NCBI RefSeq assembly: GCF_031085165.1
Contig: NZ_JAVHTY010000001.1
Location: 310,001 to 374,000, forward strand
DNA length: 64,000 nucleotides
Source of the DNA: Pseudomonas sp. 102515
GTDB lineage: Bacteria > Pseudomonadota > Gammaproteobacteria > Pseudomonadales > Pseudomonadaceae
Reading direction: 5' to 3'
This document shows, piece after piece, positions 53,903 to 62,399 of the stretch. The translations under genes were made by a program, and so were the position numbers. Each line of letters opens with the position of its first letter. The stretch's first letter is position 1. The notes under the pieces were generated by a model that did no database searches, was not told where the DNA came from, and saw nothing but the letters and a program-made list of their open reading frames with translations.

Positions 53903-54771
53903 TGGGGTTCCCGGATCTGAGGGTATAGCGGTTGACTGAAGCGCGCCCAGAGGGGCGGCAGATCTTCGGGCAACGGACGGTACATACCCAGCTCCGACCA
54001 ATCGGCCGGCGCATGGAAATCGCTGCCCGCACTGACCATCAGACCGAATTCCCGCGCCAGAATTGCCAAGGCGCCCACCTGCTCCGCCGGCTGCACGCCG
54101 TTGACCACCTCGATGGCATGGCCGCCGTCACTGACGAATTCGCCGATCAGCTTGCGCAGCTTGGTGCGGGTGAAACCATAGGCCAATGGGTGAGCCAGGC
54201 TGATCCAGGCCTTGGCGCCCTTGAGCGTCGCCAGCGTCTCGGCCAGGGTCGGCCAGTGCTGCTTGACGTCGCCGAGCTTGCCGCCGCCGAGCCACTTGCG
54301 AAAGGCCTCGCCGCGGTCCGCGACATAGCCGGCCTGCACCAGATATTCGGCGAAATGCGGCCGGGCCGGCGCATTGCGACTGTCGCCCAAGGCCAGTTGC
54401 ACCGCGCGTGCCCCTTCCAGGGTGCCGGGCATGCCCTTGGCCGCCAGCCGCCGGTCGATTTCCCGGGCGCGTTCCCAGCGACCTTCGTGCAAGGCTTCCA
54501 GGGCGGCATTCAGCTCTGGCGCGTCAGGGGCGAAATTGTAGCCCAGCACATGCAGCGTGGCCCCGCCCCAGGTACAGGACATCTCGATGCCGGGGAGCAG
54601 GCGCAGACCCAGGCCGTCCGCGCATTCCAGGGCTTCCGCGTAGCCGTCCAGGGTGTCGTGATCGGTGATGGCCAGCAGCTGCACCCCGCGCTCATGGGCT
54701 CGTCTGACCACCTCGGCGGGCGCGAAGGCGCCGTCCGACGCGGTGGTATGACAGTGCAGGTCGATACGCAT
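53899..54771 (-). CDS. PHP-domain phosphoesterase (YciV/TrpH, RNase AM-like)
   Basis: The 290-residue PHP metal hydrolase starts with the metal-binding [28 protein letters not shown] (about 39-52), [11 protein letters not shown] (about 64-74), SLAHPLAYG and SAGSDFHAP (about 254-262) supply the other His/Asp ligands. E. coli YciV is a 5'-3' exonuclease that trims rRNA 5' ends, so a similar role is likely. GGAGGAG precedes the ATG at 54771; the ATG at 54792 lies upstream of this ribosome binding site. First gene of PHP-yciO-scpA. Confidence 0.92.
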   Translation of the reverse strand: MRIDLHCHTTASDGAFAPAEVVRRAHERGVQLLAITDHDTLDGYAEALECADGLGLRLLPGIEMSCTWGGATLHVLGYNFAPDAPELNAALEALHEGRWERAREIDRRLAAKGMPGTLEGARAVQLALGDSRNAPARPHFAEYLVQAGYVADRGEAFRKWLGGGKLGDVKQHWPTLAETLATLKGAKAWISLAHPLAYGFTRTKLRKLIGEFVSDGGHAIEVVNGVQPAEQVGALAILAREFGLMVSAGSDFHAPADWSELGMYRPLPEDLPPLWARFSQPLYPQIREPQ

Positions 54772-54831
54772 GGCTTTCTCCTCCGGCTTCATCAGGTATT
54801 ATGCCGCGATGCACTGCTATCGGCTGCGTTA

Positions 54832-55416
54832 ATGAAACAATTCATCGATTTCATCCCCCTGCTCCTGTTCTTCCTGGTCTACAAGCTCGATCCGCGTCCG
54901 CTGGAATTCGCCGGGCATGCCTTCACCCTGGGCGGCATCTTCAGTGCCACCGCGGTCCTGATCATCGCGTCCCTGGTGGTCTATGGCGCGATCTTCGCGA
55001 CCCAGCGCCGGCTGGAAAAGAGCCAGTGGCTGACGCTGATCGCCTGCCTGGTGTTTGGCGGCATGACGCTGGCATTCCATAGCGAGACCTTCCTGAAATG
55101 GAAGGCGCCGGTAGTGAACTGGCTCTTCGCCGTGGCCTTTCTGGGCAGCCAGTTCATCGGCGACAAGCCGCTGATTCAGCGCATGCTGGGCCACGCGGTG
55201 CGCCTGCCGGCACCGATCTGGACGCGGCTGAACATCGCCTGGATCATCTTCTTCATCGTCTGCGGCTGCGCGAATCTCTACGTGGCCTTCACCTACGAAA
55301 GCTTCTGGGTCGACTTCAAGGTCTTCGGCAGTCTGGCGATGACCCTGGTGTTCATGCTCGGCCAGGGCCTCTATCTGGCGCGCCATCTGCAACCCATGGA
55401 TGAACCGCGAGACTGA
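54832..55416 (+). CDS. yciB: Septation protein A (YciB, inner membrane)
   Basis: The 194-residue protein has five to six membrane helices. Its N-terminus [19 protein letters not shown] and the [28 protein letters not shown] segment (about 116-143) are highly characteristic of the YciB/IspZ family, which is involved in cell envelope synthesis and septation in enterics and Shigella. It is divergent from the PHP gene (60 bp between starts) and precedes the response regulator by 4 nt. The yciI gene that often follows in Pseudomonas is absent. Confidence 0.94.
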   Translation: MKQFIDFIPLLLFFLVYKLDPRPLEFAGHAFTLGGIFSATAVLIIASLVVYGAIFATQRRLEKSQWLTLIACLVFGGMTLAFHSETFLKWKAPVVNWLFAVAFLGSQFIGDKPLIQRMLGHAVRLPAPIWTRLNIAWIIFFIVCGCANLYVAFTYESFWVDFKVFGSLAMTLVFMLGQGLYLARHLQPMDEPRD

Positions 55417-55420
55417 TCCC

Positions 55421-56098
55421 ATGAGTCAGATACTGCTGATCGATGACGACCAGGAGCTGTGCGAGCTGCTCGGCGCCTGGCTGAAACAGGAAGGCTTCGA
55501 GGTCACGGCCTGTCATGCCGGTAGCGATGCCCGGGTCCAACTGCGCGAGGCCACGCCGGACGTGGTGGTGCTGGACGTGATGCTGCCCGACGGCAGCGGC
55601 CTGGAACTGCTCAAGCAGCTGCGCAGCGATCATCCGCAGCTGCCCGTGCTGATGCTGTCGGGACGGGGCGAACCACTGGACCGGATCCTCGGCCTGGAGC
55701 TGGGCGCCGACGACTACCTGGCCAAGCCTTGCGATCCGCGCGAACTCACAGCACGGCTGAGAGCCATCCTCAGACGCAGCCATCCGGCCCAACCCGCGGC
55801 CCGCCTGCAGCTGGGCGATCTGTCGCTGAGTCTGGCACGAGGCGTCGCCAACATCGGCGAAACCGAGATCACCCTGACCCTCACCGAGAGCCGCATCCTC
55901 GAAGCCCTGCTGCGCCAGCCGGGCGAACCCCTGGAAAAGCAGGCCCTGGCCCAGGTGGCGCTTGGGCGCAAGCTGACGCTCTACGATCGCAGCCTGGACA
56001 TGCACGTCAGCAATCTGCGACGCAAGCTCGGCAGTCATGCCGACGGTCGTCCGCGCATCCTCGCCCTGCGCGGCCGCGGCTACTACTACAGCGTCTAG
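55421..56098 (+). CDS. OmpR-family response regulator, CpxR-like
   Basis: The 225-residue regulator has receiver motifs IDDDQEL (Asp about 8-9), VVVLDVMLPDGSG (phosphorylated Asp52), LSGRG and ADDYLAKPCDPREL (Lys about 102). The winged-helix domain ends DMHVSNLRRKLGSH and LRGRGYYYSV. The sequence and the gene set around it (Spy/CpxP-like protein, CpxA-like kinase) indicate the Cpx envelope stress system. It begins 4 nt after yciB. A GTAAA-N6-GTAAA box lies just after it, in front of the Spy-like gene. Confidence 0.92.
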   Translation: MSQILLIDDDQELCELLGAWLKQEGFEVTACHAGSDARVQLREATPDVVVLDVMLPDGSGLELLKQLRSDHPQLPVLMLSGRGEPLDRILGLELGADDYLAKPCDPRELTARLRAILRRSHPAQPAARLQLGDLSLSLARGVANIGETEITLTLTESRILEALLRQPGEPLEKQALAQVALGRKLTLYDRSLDMHVSNLRRKLGSHADGRPRILALRGRGYYYSV

Positions 56099-56112
56099 CC
56101 TACCGCGCAGCC

Positions 56113-56128
56113 TTTACCCCCTCTTTAC
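56113..56128. promoter_or_regulatory. CpxR box upstream of the Spy-like gene
   Basis: TTTAC at 56113 and 56124 are 11 bp apart; read on the minus strand this is GTAAA-N6-GTAAA, within the CpxR consensus. A TAGACT hexamer (56160-56165) 31 bp downstream can serve as -10 for the gene starting at 56210. Confidence 0.7.
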
Positions 56129-56209
56129 GCCCGCTGACCGCCACTGACTCCCCCGCTCCTAGACTGGGCTCATCCGGTATTGCACCGGTCATCCCAAGGA
56201 GATTTCCCG

Positions 56210-56644
56210 ATGCGCAAACTCATGCCCGCCGTGCTGTTCGCCGCCCTGTTGCCGACCCTGACCCTGGCCGCGGCCCAGGACAGCGCCGACATCACCCCGC
56301 CGCCCCATGGCAAGCTGATGGACGGTGGCCCGCGTAGCGATGGTCCCCTGCGCGGCCTCAAGCTGACGCCCGACCAACGCGAGCAGGTCGGCAAGCTGAG
56401 GGGCGAGGAACGCCAGCAGCAGCGCGAGATCGTCAAGAGCTATCTCGACAAGCTGCCCGAGGATCAGCGCAAGGCCTTGCACGATCAGCTGGATGGCAAT
56501 CGCGACAAGACCCGTCAGTCCATTCGTGCCCTGCTCAAGCCCGATCAGCAGAAGCGCTTCGACGAAATGGAAAAGAAGCGCGAGGATCGCGCCAAGGAGT
56601 GGGCTGAATTCCAGCAGTGGAAGCAGGACCACAAGTCCTCGTAA
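56210..56644 (+). CDS. Spy/CpxP-like periplasmic protein
   Basis: The 144-residue product has a signal peptide (MRKLMPAVLFAALLPTLTLAAA) and a helical, charged body. Two LTPDQR/LLKPDQQKRFD-type segments (about 53-64 and 108-120) match the LTxxQ repeats of Spy and CpxP. Such proteins act as periplasmic chaperones or inhibit the sensor kinase. AAGGAG precedes the ATG. A CpxR box lies 82 bp upstream, so it is probably the main envelope-stress output of this locus. Confidence 0.88.
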   Translation: MRKLMPAVLFAALLPTLTLAAAQDSADITPPPHGKLMDGGPRSDGPLRGLKLTPDQREQVGKLRGEERQQQREIVKSYLDKLPEDQRKALHDQLDGNRDKTRQSIRALLKPDQQKRFDEMEKKREDRAKEWAEFQQWKQDHKSS

Positions 56645-56652
56645 TCTCCGTT

Positions 56653-56680
56653 CGCTGCGCCGACGGTCCTCGGCGCAGCG
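56653..56680 (+). terminator. Hairpin after the Spy-like gene
   Basis: CGCTGCGCCGA (56653-56663) and TCGGCGCAGCG (56670-56680) pair perfectly over 11 bp around a 6-nt loop, 8 nt after the stop codon. TCTC follows. It should reduce transcription into the kinase gene. Confidence 0.65.
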
Positions 56681-56690
56681 TCTCAACGGG

Positions 56691-56844
56691 AAGCTGCCCA
56701 AAGTCTCGCGAGCTAGAGACAAACAAGGCGAAAATGCCTGAGGAAGCGGAGTTTACGAGTGGTAAATGAGCATTCCGGCGGGGCTGGCCTTCCAGGGCAT
56801 CTTCAACGCCGTTTGGCCGACGCGCAGCAGACGTTGAGCAGCTT
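56691..56844. repeat. Structured dispersed repeat, copy B
   Basis: This 154-bp element has terminal arms AAGCTGCCCAAAGTCT (56691-56706) and AGACGTTGAGCAGCTT (56829-56844), 14 of 16 pairing. An internal stem pairs GAAAATGCC (56730-56738) with GGCATCTTC (56796-56804). The core matches copy A at 34880-35021, while the stems differ in sequence with compensating changes. It ends 2 bases before the AAGG ribosome binding site of the CpxA-like kinase gene. Confidence 0.8.
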
Positions 56845-56857
56845 CTAAGGCGACCGC

Positions 56858-58231
56858 ATGGTTTTCCGTTCCCTCTTCTGGCGCATCTTCGCCACCTTCT
56901 GGCTGGCCATCCTCTCCGCGGTCGGCCTGACCATGCTGCTCGGCCACCTGGCCGACCAGGATTCCTGGATACTCGCGCAGCATCCCGGCTTGCGCGACCT
57001 TCCCGAACAGTGGGTGCAACGCTATGAAAACGACGGTCCCGCCGCCGCCCAAGGCCTGCTCGAACAGCGCAAGGGCCGCTACGGCATCGATGTGCTGGTG
57101 CTGGGCGAAAACGGCTCGCCCCTGGTGCGCGGCACCCTGCCACCGCGCCTCTTCGACCAGGATCTCGACCAGCCACAGCGTCAGCAGCGCCCCGGCCCCG
57201 GCGCCCGCGATCCCAATCGGCCGCTGCCCTGGCGACGCCTGACCGACGAATACACCAGCCCGAGCGGCCAGAACTACCTGTTCATCTACCACCTGCCCAC
57301 GCCCGAACTGGGTGCCTGGCGCCGGCAGAGCCTGTTCTGGCCGGTCGGCATGCTGGCCATCGCCACCGTGGTGCTGACCCTGTTCAGCCTGCTGCTGACC
57401 CTGAGCCTGACCCGCCCGCTCAATCATCTGCGCCGCGCCGTCCACGACCTTGGCCAGACCGCCTACCAGCAGGACACCCTGGCCCGCCTCGCTCGGCGCA
57501 AGGACGAACTGGGCGTGCTGGCCGAAGACTTCAATCGCATGGGCGCCCATCTGCAGCGCCTGATCGACAGCCAGCGCCAACTGCTGCGCGACGTGTCCCA
57601 TGAATTGCGTTCACCGCTGGCGCGGCTGCGCATTGCCCTGGCGCTGGCCGAACGCTCTGATCCCCGTGACCTGGGCAACATGTGGCCGCGGCTCACCCTG
57701 GAATGCGATCGTCTGGAAACCCTGATCGGCGAGATCCTCGCCCTCGCCCGCCAGGAAGCGGACCCGGGTCCACCCGAGCAGCTGGAATTGCATCCACTGC
57801 TGGAAGGCCTGATGGAGGATGCCCAGCTCAGCGCGCCCCAGCAGCGGGTGGAGCTCGACGTTCCCGCCACCCTCCGGCTGGACGGCTGGCCCGATGTACT
57901 GGAACGTGCCCTGGACAATCTCCTGCGCAATGCGCTGCGCTTCAATCCGCCTGCCCGGCCGATCGTCATCTCGGCGACCGCCGCGGCAGGCGAGGTGCGC
58001 ATCCAGGTGCGTGACCATGGCCCCGGCGTCAAGGCCGATGACCTGCCGCGCCTGGGTGAGCCCTTCTTCCGCTCGGATCAACAGCACGCCACTGGCTACG
58101 GCCTCGGCCTGGCCATCGCCCGCCGCGCGGTGGAGCGCCATGGGGGCGAGCTGCACCTGAGCAATCACCCGGACGGCGGCTTTCTCGCCACCGTCACCCT
58201 GCCGCTCAGACCGGTCCTGGCCAATGGCTGA
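56858..58231 (+). CDS. Sensor histidine kinase, CpxA-like
   Basis: The 457-residue kinase has membrane helices at about 10-32 and 164-188, a periplasmic domain, HAMP, and the His box LLRDVSHELRSPLARLRIALALAE (His about 249). Its HATPase domain carries LERALDNLLRNALRFNP, RDHGPGVKADDLPRLGEPFFR and GYGLGLAIARRAV. RSPLARLR after the His is typical of CpxA/RstB-type kinases. It is separated from the regulator by the Spy-like gene, a terminator hairpin and the structured repeat. The end overlaps the convergent nitroreductase gene by 26 nt. Confidence 0.92.
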   Translation: MVFRSLFWRIFATFWLAILSAVGLTMLLGHLADQDSWILAQHPGLRDLPEQWVQRYENDGPAAAQGLLEQRKGRYGIDVLVLGENGSPLVRGTLPPRLFDQDLDQPQRQQRPGPGARDPNRPLPWRRLTDEYTSPSGQNYLFIYHLPTPELGAWRRQSLFWPVGMLAIATVVLTLFSLLLTLSLTRPLNHLRRAVHDLGQTAYQQDTLARLARRKDELGVLAEDFNRMGAHLQRLIDSQRQLLRDVSHELRSPLARLRIALALAERSDPRDLGNMWPRLTLECDRLETLIGEILALARQEADPGPPEQLELHPLLEGLMEDAQLSAPQQRVELDVPATLRLDGWPDVLERALDNLLRNALRFNPPARPIVISATAAAGEVRIQVRDHGPGVKADDLPRLGEPFFRSDQQHATGYGLGLAIARRAVERHGGELHLSNHPDGGFLATVTLPLRPVLANG

Positions 58232-58772
58232 CCTGCGCACTCAGATCACGCGGCGCCGGGACGCGCGGCGCTACCTCCGGCGTGCCCAGGTAGATGTAGC
58301 CCACCACCTGTTCGTTCTCGGCCAGCCCCAGCCCCTGCAGGACCCAGGGGTCGTAGCTGAACTCACCGGAGCGCCAGACCGCCCCCAGCCCCAGGGCAAA
58401 GGCCGCGTTGACCAGGCCGTGGGCGACGCAACCAGCGGTGATGATCTGCTCCTGGACGGGCACCTTGGGGTGTTCCTGGAGTGTGGCGACGACGGTGATG
58501 ACCAGGGGCGCCCGCAGCGGCATGCGCCGAGCCTTGTCCAGGGCCGCCGCATCCGCGTCGGGCTCGCGGCGGCGCAGGGCGTCGGCATAGAGCTCGCCAA
58601 GTGCGCTGCGGCCCTCGCCGGCCACCAGGATCAGCCGCCAGGGGCGCAGCAGCTTGTGGTCAGGCGCCCGGTCCGCGGCGCGCAGCAGGGTCTCGAGTTG
58701 CTCGGGGGTCGGACCCGGTTCGGTCAGGCGACCGACCGAGGCGCGATTGCAAAGGGCTGCGAGGGCATCCAT
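58206..58772 (-). CDS. Nitroreductase family protein, YdjA-like
   Basis: The 188-residue flavoprotein has the FMN-contacting NRASVGRLTEPGPTPEQLETLLRAADRAPDHKLLRPWRLILVAG region split over about 8-52. It also has ITAGCVAHGLVNAAFALGLGAVWRSGEF (about 114-141) and VGYIYLGTPE near the end. This matches the short YdjA/TdsD-type nitroreductases that bind FMN as dimers and use NAD(P)H. AGGAG precedes the ATG at 58772. An upstream frame to 58835 has no family sequence. Confidence 0.92.
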   Translation of the reverse strand: MDALAALCNRASVGRLTEPGPTPEQLETLLRAADRAPDHKLLRPWRLILVAGEGRSALGELYADALRRREPDADAAALDKARRMPLRAPLVITVVATLQEHPKVPVQEQIITAGCVAHGLVNAAFALGLGAVWRSGEFSYDPWVLQGLGLAENEQVVGYIYLGTPEVAPRVPAPRDLSAQVSHWPGPV

Positions 58773-58857
58773 AGCGTCTCTCCTGTAAAGATGCCGCAGT
58801 GTAACCCAGGGATGACCGCCGAATTTGGCTGTCACAGCAGCGGAATGGCCGACAATC

Positions 58858-58887
58858 TTGGCCGCTGCCAGGGCGGTCGGCTAAGAT
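58858..58887 (+). promoter_or_regulatory. Candidate cyaB promoter
   Basis: TTGGCC (58858-58863) and TAAGAT (58882-58887) are separated by 18 bp, in the gap between the divergent nitroreductase gene and cyaB, leaving an untranslated leader of about 80 nt. Confidence 0.4.
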
Positions 58888-58972
58888 CGCCAATGCAAGA
58901 AAACCCGGCCGCTTTCATCGTCGCGAACGGAGTTATCCCGACCTCTCGCCTTTTTCGAAACGGACCCGACAG

Positions 58973-60355
58973 ATGAAGTTTGCGCTCAACCGGTTCCTCG
59001 CTGCGTCCGGTGACAGCCTGGGCGTCTACTACGCCCGGGTATTCGCCTATCTGATCGCCGCCGCCAGCGTCACCGCGGGTTACTACGTCCAGGCCGACGC
59101 CGTGGGCCTCTGGCTGATCCCCTACGCCCTGCTCTATCCGCACGTGGCCCAGACCCTGAGCCTCAAGCTCCGGCGCGACCGCGGCGCCCAGACCGATGTC
59201 CTGCTCGCCGCCGTGGACGCCATCCATGTGGGCATGGCCGCGGTGGTGTTGCGCTTCCCGCTGATGCCCACCCTGATGCTGCTGTTCATGCTCGGCTACA
59301 CCAGCATGCTGCGTGGTGGTCCGCGTCTGCTCGGTCTCTGCCTGCTGTTCGCCACCAGTGCCGCGGCGCTGGGCAGTGCCACCTTCTTCCAGGGCGTCGA
59401 CCTCACCAGCCCGCTGTTGGTGGCGGTCACCAGCGTGGTGGGCACCATGCTGCACCTCTGGGGCACCGGCTATTTCCTGCACCGGCAGCGCAAGCGCCTC
59501 ATCCAGATCAACGACGACCTCAAGCGCGAACAGGAAAAGTCGGCGATCCTGGCGCACAACCTGGCCAAGTACCTTTCGCCCCAGGTCTGGGAATCCATCT
59601 TCACCGGCAAGCAGCACATCGCCCTGGGCACCCAGCGCAAGAAGCTCACGGTGTTCTTCTCCGACATCAAGGGCTTCACCGAGCTGTCCGAAGAACTCGA
59701 GGCCGAAGCCCTCACCGACATGCTCAACAACTACCTCAACGAGATGTCGAAGATCGCCGTGAAGTACGGTGGCACCATCGACAAGTTCGTCGGTGACTGC
59801 GTGATGGTGTTCTTCGGCGACGCCAACAGCCAGGGCGCCAAGAAGGATGCCGTGGCCGCGGTCTCCATGGCCATCGCCATGCGCAAGCACATGAAGGTCC
59901 TGCGCCAGCAGTGGCGCAGCCAGGGCATCAACAAGCCGCTGGAGATCCGTATGGGCCTGAACACCGGTTATTGCACGGTCGGCAACTTCGGTTCCAGCAC
60001 GCGCATGGACTACACCATCATCGGTCGCGAAGTGAACCTGGCCAGCCGCCTGGAAAACGCCGCCGATGCCGGCGAGATCCTGATCAGCCACGAGACCTAC
60101 TCGCTGGTCAAGGAAACCATCATGTGCCGCGACAAGAGCTGGATCACCGTTAAGGGCTTCAGCAAGCCGGTGCAGATCTACCAGGTGGTGGACTTCCGCC
60201 GCGACCTGGGCGCCTCCCCCAGCTACGTCGAGCACGAGCTGCCGGGCTTCTCCATGTACCTGGACACCAACAACATCCAGAACTACGACAAGGAGCGGGT
60301 CATCCAGGCGCTGCAGCTGGCGGCGGAAAAGCTGAAGGACAAGGTGATCCTCTAG
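58973..60355 (+). CDS. cyaB: Class III adenylate cyclase with MASE2 membrane domain
   Basis: The 460-residue enzyme makes cAMP. The N-terminal half (about 20-175) is a six-helix MASE2 sensor. A short coiled coil leads to the cyclase domain (about 215-400) with metal Asp residues in FFSDIKGFTELSE and KFVGDCVMVFFGD, adenine-selecting Lys/Asp (KFVGD; MDYTIIG), and the transition-state Asn/Arg in NLASRLE. The architecture and length equal P. aeruginosa CyaB, which activates Vfr-dependent virulence and surface behaviour. A perfect intrinsic terminator follows. Confidence 0.94.
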   Translation: MKFALNRFLAASGDSLGVYYARVFAYLIAAASVTAGYYVQADAVGLWLIPYALLYPHVAQTLSLKLRRDRGAQTDVLLAAVDAIHVGMAAVVLRFPLMPTLMLLFMLGYTSMLRGGPRLLGLCLLFATSAAALGSATFFQGVDLTSPLLVAVTSVVGTMLHLWGTGYFLHRQRKRLIQINDDLKREQEKSAILAHNLAKYLSPQVWESIFTGKQHIALGTQRKKLTVFFSDIKGFTELSEELEAEALTDMLNNYLNEMSKIAVKYGGTIDKFVGDCVMVFFGDANSQGAKKDAVAAVSMAIAMRKHMKVLRQQWRSQGINKPLEIRMGLNTGYCTVGNFGSSTRMDYTIIGREVNLASRLENAADAGEILISHETYSLVKETIMCRDKSWITVKGFSKPVQIYQVVDFRRDLGASPSYVEHELPGFSMYLDTNNIQNYDKERVIQALQLAAEKLKDKVIL

Positions 60356-60384
60356 TCGCCCGCCTTTGCTGCAGGCAGAAAAAA

Positions 60385-60407
60385 GCCCCGGATATCCGGG
60401 GCTTTTT
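60385..60407. terminator. Intrinsic bidirectional terminator between cyaB and deaD
   Basis: GCCCCGGATATCCGGGGC (60385-60402) is a perfect palindrome flanked by six A residues on the left and five T residues on the right, so it can end both convergent transcripts. Confidence 0.93.
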
Positions 60408-60423
60408 CATGTGACCGCGGGGA

Positions 60424-62118
60424 TCAATCCTCGCGATAGCGACGCAGGCGCAGGGCCTTGCCGGCTACGCGGGTGTCCTTGAGCTTGGTCAGCAGACGCT
60501 CCAGGCCGTCTTCGGGCAGCTCCACCAGGCTGAAGGAGTCACGGATCTGGATACGGCCGATGGCCTCGCGATCCATGCCACCCTCATTGATGATGGCACC
60601 CAGCAGGTTCTTGGCGGCAACGCCGTCACGGGCGCCCAGGGCGGTGCGGCAACGCACGCGGCCTTCCGGCAGCGGCTGCATCGGGCGACGCTCGCCACGA
60701 TCCGGACGCTCGCCGCGCTCAGGGCGGTCGCCCCGCTCGCTGCGCTCGCCACGGGGACGCTCGCTACGACCGGCGCCGGGGGTCAGCGGCTGCTCGCGAC
60801 GTACCGATTCGATGTCCAGGGCGCGGCCGCTGGTCAGCTTGGCCAGCAGGGCCGCCGCCAGGGTCGAAGGATCGCACTGCAGACGCTCGCACAGCTCTTG
60901 ACGCAGGGCACCATGGGTGGCGTCGGCGTCGGCCAGCAGCGAACCCACGCCATCGGCCAGGCGGGAGATACGGGCTTCCAGCACGGCTTCGGCGTCGGGC
61001 AGGCGGATCTCGCCAACACGCTGACCGGTGACACGCTCGATCACCTGCAGCATGCGCCGCTCGCGCGGGGTGACCAGCAGCAGCGCGCGGCCTTCACGAC
61101 CGGCACGACCGGTACGACCGATACGGTGCACATAGGACTCGGGATCGTAGGGCATGTCCACGTTGAGCACGTGGGTGATGCGCGCCACGTCCAGACCGCG
61201 GGCGGCGACGTCGGTGGCGACCACGATGTCCAGCGAACCGTCCTTGAGGGACTCGATGGTCTTCTCGCGCTGGGCCTGGGGCATGTCGCCGTTCAGGGCG
61301 CTGACGCGATAGCCCTGGCGCTCGAGCAGCTCGGCCAGGTCCAGGGTCGCCTGCTTGGTCCGCACGAAGGCGATCAGGGCGTCGAAATTCTCCACTTCCA
61401 GCAGGCGCAGGACCGAGGCCGGCTTCTGGTCGGCATGGACCATCAGATGCGCCTGCTCGATGCGGGCGACGGTCTGGGTCTTGGCCGCGATGCGGACGTG
61501 TTGCGGCTCTTTCAGGTGGCGCTCGGCAATGGCGCGGATCGACGGCGGCAGGGTCGCCGAGAACAGCACGGTCTGGCGGGTTTCCGGCATGGCTTCGAAG
61601 ATGAATTCGAGGTCGTCCATGAAGCCCAGCTTGAGCATCTCGTCGGCTTCGTCGAGCACCAGGCGCTGGACGGTGGCCAGCAGGTTGTCGTCACGGCGCA
61701 GGTGGTCGCACAGGCGGCCGGGGGTGGCGACCAGTACCTGGGCACCCATGCGCAGGGACTTCAGCTGCGGACCCATGGGCGCGCCGCCGTAGAGAGCCAC
61801 GACTTTGACGCCGGGCATCTCGGTGGAATAGGTTTCGCAGGCGGTAGCGACCTGCAGGGCCAGTTCACGGGTAGGAACCAGCACCAGAATCTGGGGTTCA
61901 CGACGGGACGGGTCGAGCTGCGAGAGCAGCGGCAGAGCGAAGGCTGCGGTCTTGCCCGTACCGGTCTGCGCCTGGCCGATCATGTCGTGGCCGGCGAGGA
62001 TCACCGGAATGGACTGCGACTGGATCGGCGACGGCTCTTCGTAGCCGACGGCCTTGATGGCGGCGAGGATGGCGGGATTGAGATTGAGCGCAGCGAAATT
62101 GCTGATGTCCTGGGTCAT
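60424..62118 (-). CDS. deaD: ATP-dependent RNA helicase DeaD (CsdA)
   Basis: The 564-residue DEAD-box helicase unwinds RNA in ribosome assembly and mRNA decay, especially in the cold. Motifs: Q motif (FAALNLNPAILAAIKAVGYEEPSPIQ split over about 8-33), AQTGTGKT (about 49-56), VLDEADEML, FSATLPPS, ATDVAARGLDVARI and HRIGRTGRAGR. A charged Arg/Gly/Glu-rich repeat (about 437-485) precedes a C-terminal DbpA-like RNA-binding domain. I use the ATG at 62118 (GAGG upstream), and an in-frame start at 62157 adds unrelated residues. The leader is about 220 nt long. Confidence 0.94.
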   Translation of the reverse strand: MTQDISNFAALNLNPAILAAIKAVGYEEPSPIQSQSIPVILAGHDMIGQAQTGTGKTAAFALPLLSQLDPSRREPQILVLVPTRELALQVATACETYSTEMPGVKVVALYGGAPMGPQLKSLRMGAQVLVATPGRLCDHLRRDDNLLATVQRLVLDEADEMLKLGFMDDLEFIFEAMPETRQTVLFSATLPPSIRAIAERHLKEPQHVRIAAKTQTVARIEQAHLMVHADQKPASVLRLLEVENFDALIAFVRTKQATLDLAELLERQGYRVSALNGDMPQAQREKTIESLKDGSLDIVVATDVAARGLDVARITHVLNVDMPYDPESYVHRIGRTGRAGREGRALLLVTPRERRMLQVIERVTGQRVGEIRLPDAEAVLEARISRLADGVGSLLADADATHGALRQELCERLQCDPSTLAAALLAKLTSGRALDIESVRREQPLTPGAGRSERPRGERSERGDRPERGERPDRGERRPMQPLPEGRVRCRTALGARDGVAAKNLLGAIINEGGMDREAIGRIQIRDSFSLVELPEDGLERLLTKLKDTRVAGKALRLRRYRED

Positions 62119-62346
62119 TGTCTTGCCTCGTGTGCTTCGCAAAGACCCCAAAGCCAAGAGCTGCGCTTATCCGAATGACCGAAGTCGCCCAGGCAGCCAA
62201 GGTGTGAGCTTTTTGCGAAATAGCGGATGAAAGGGGGTGAAGCGTCTAGGATTGTTCGCCGTCGGGCGAACGCACGACCGGCGTGGCCATGGCGGCGGAC
62301 CGGGAGAATGCAGTTCCTGAACGGAAGGTCAAAAAGACCGGGGCGA

Positions 62347-62375
62347 ATAATACCCGAACCCTGGACATTTCTCCA
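62347..62375 (-). promoter_or_regulatory. Candidate deaD promoter with long leader
   Basis: On the minus strand TGGAGA (62375-62370) and TATTAT (62352-62347) stand 17 bp apart, in the gap after the spermidine-synthase-like gene. Transcription would give a leader of about 220 nt that includes the hairpin GTTCGCC/GGCGAAC (62254-62271). Confidence 0.5.
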
Positions 62376-62399
62376 GAGAACCTTGGTCTACTTTTGTAG

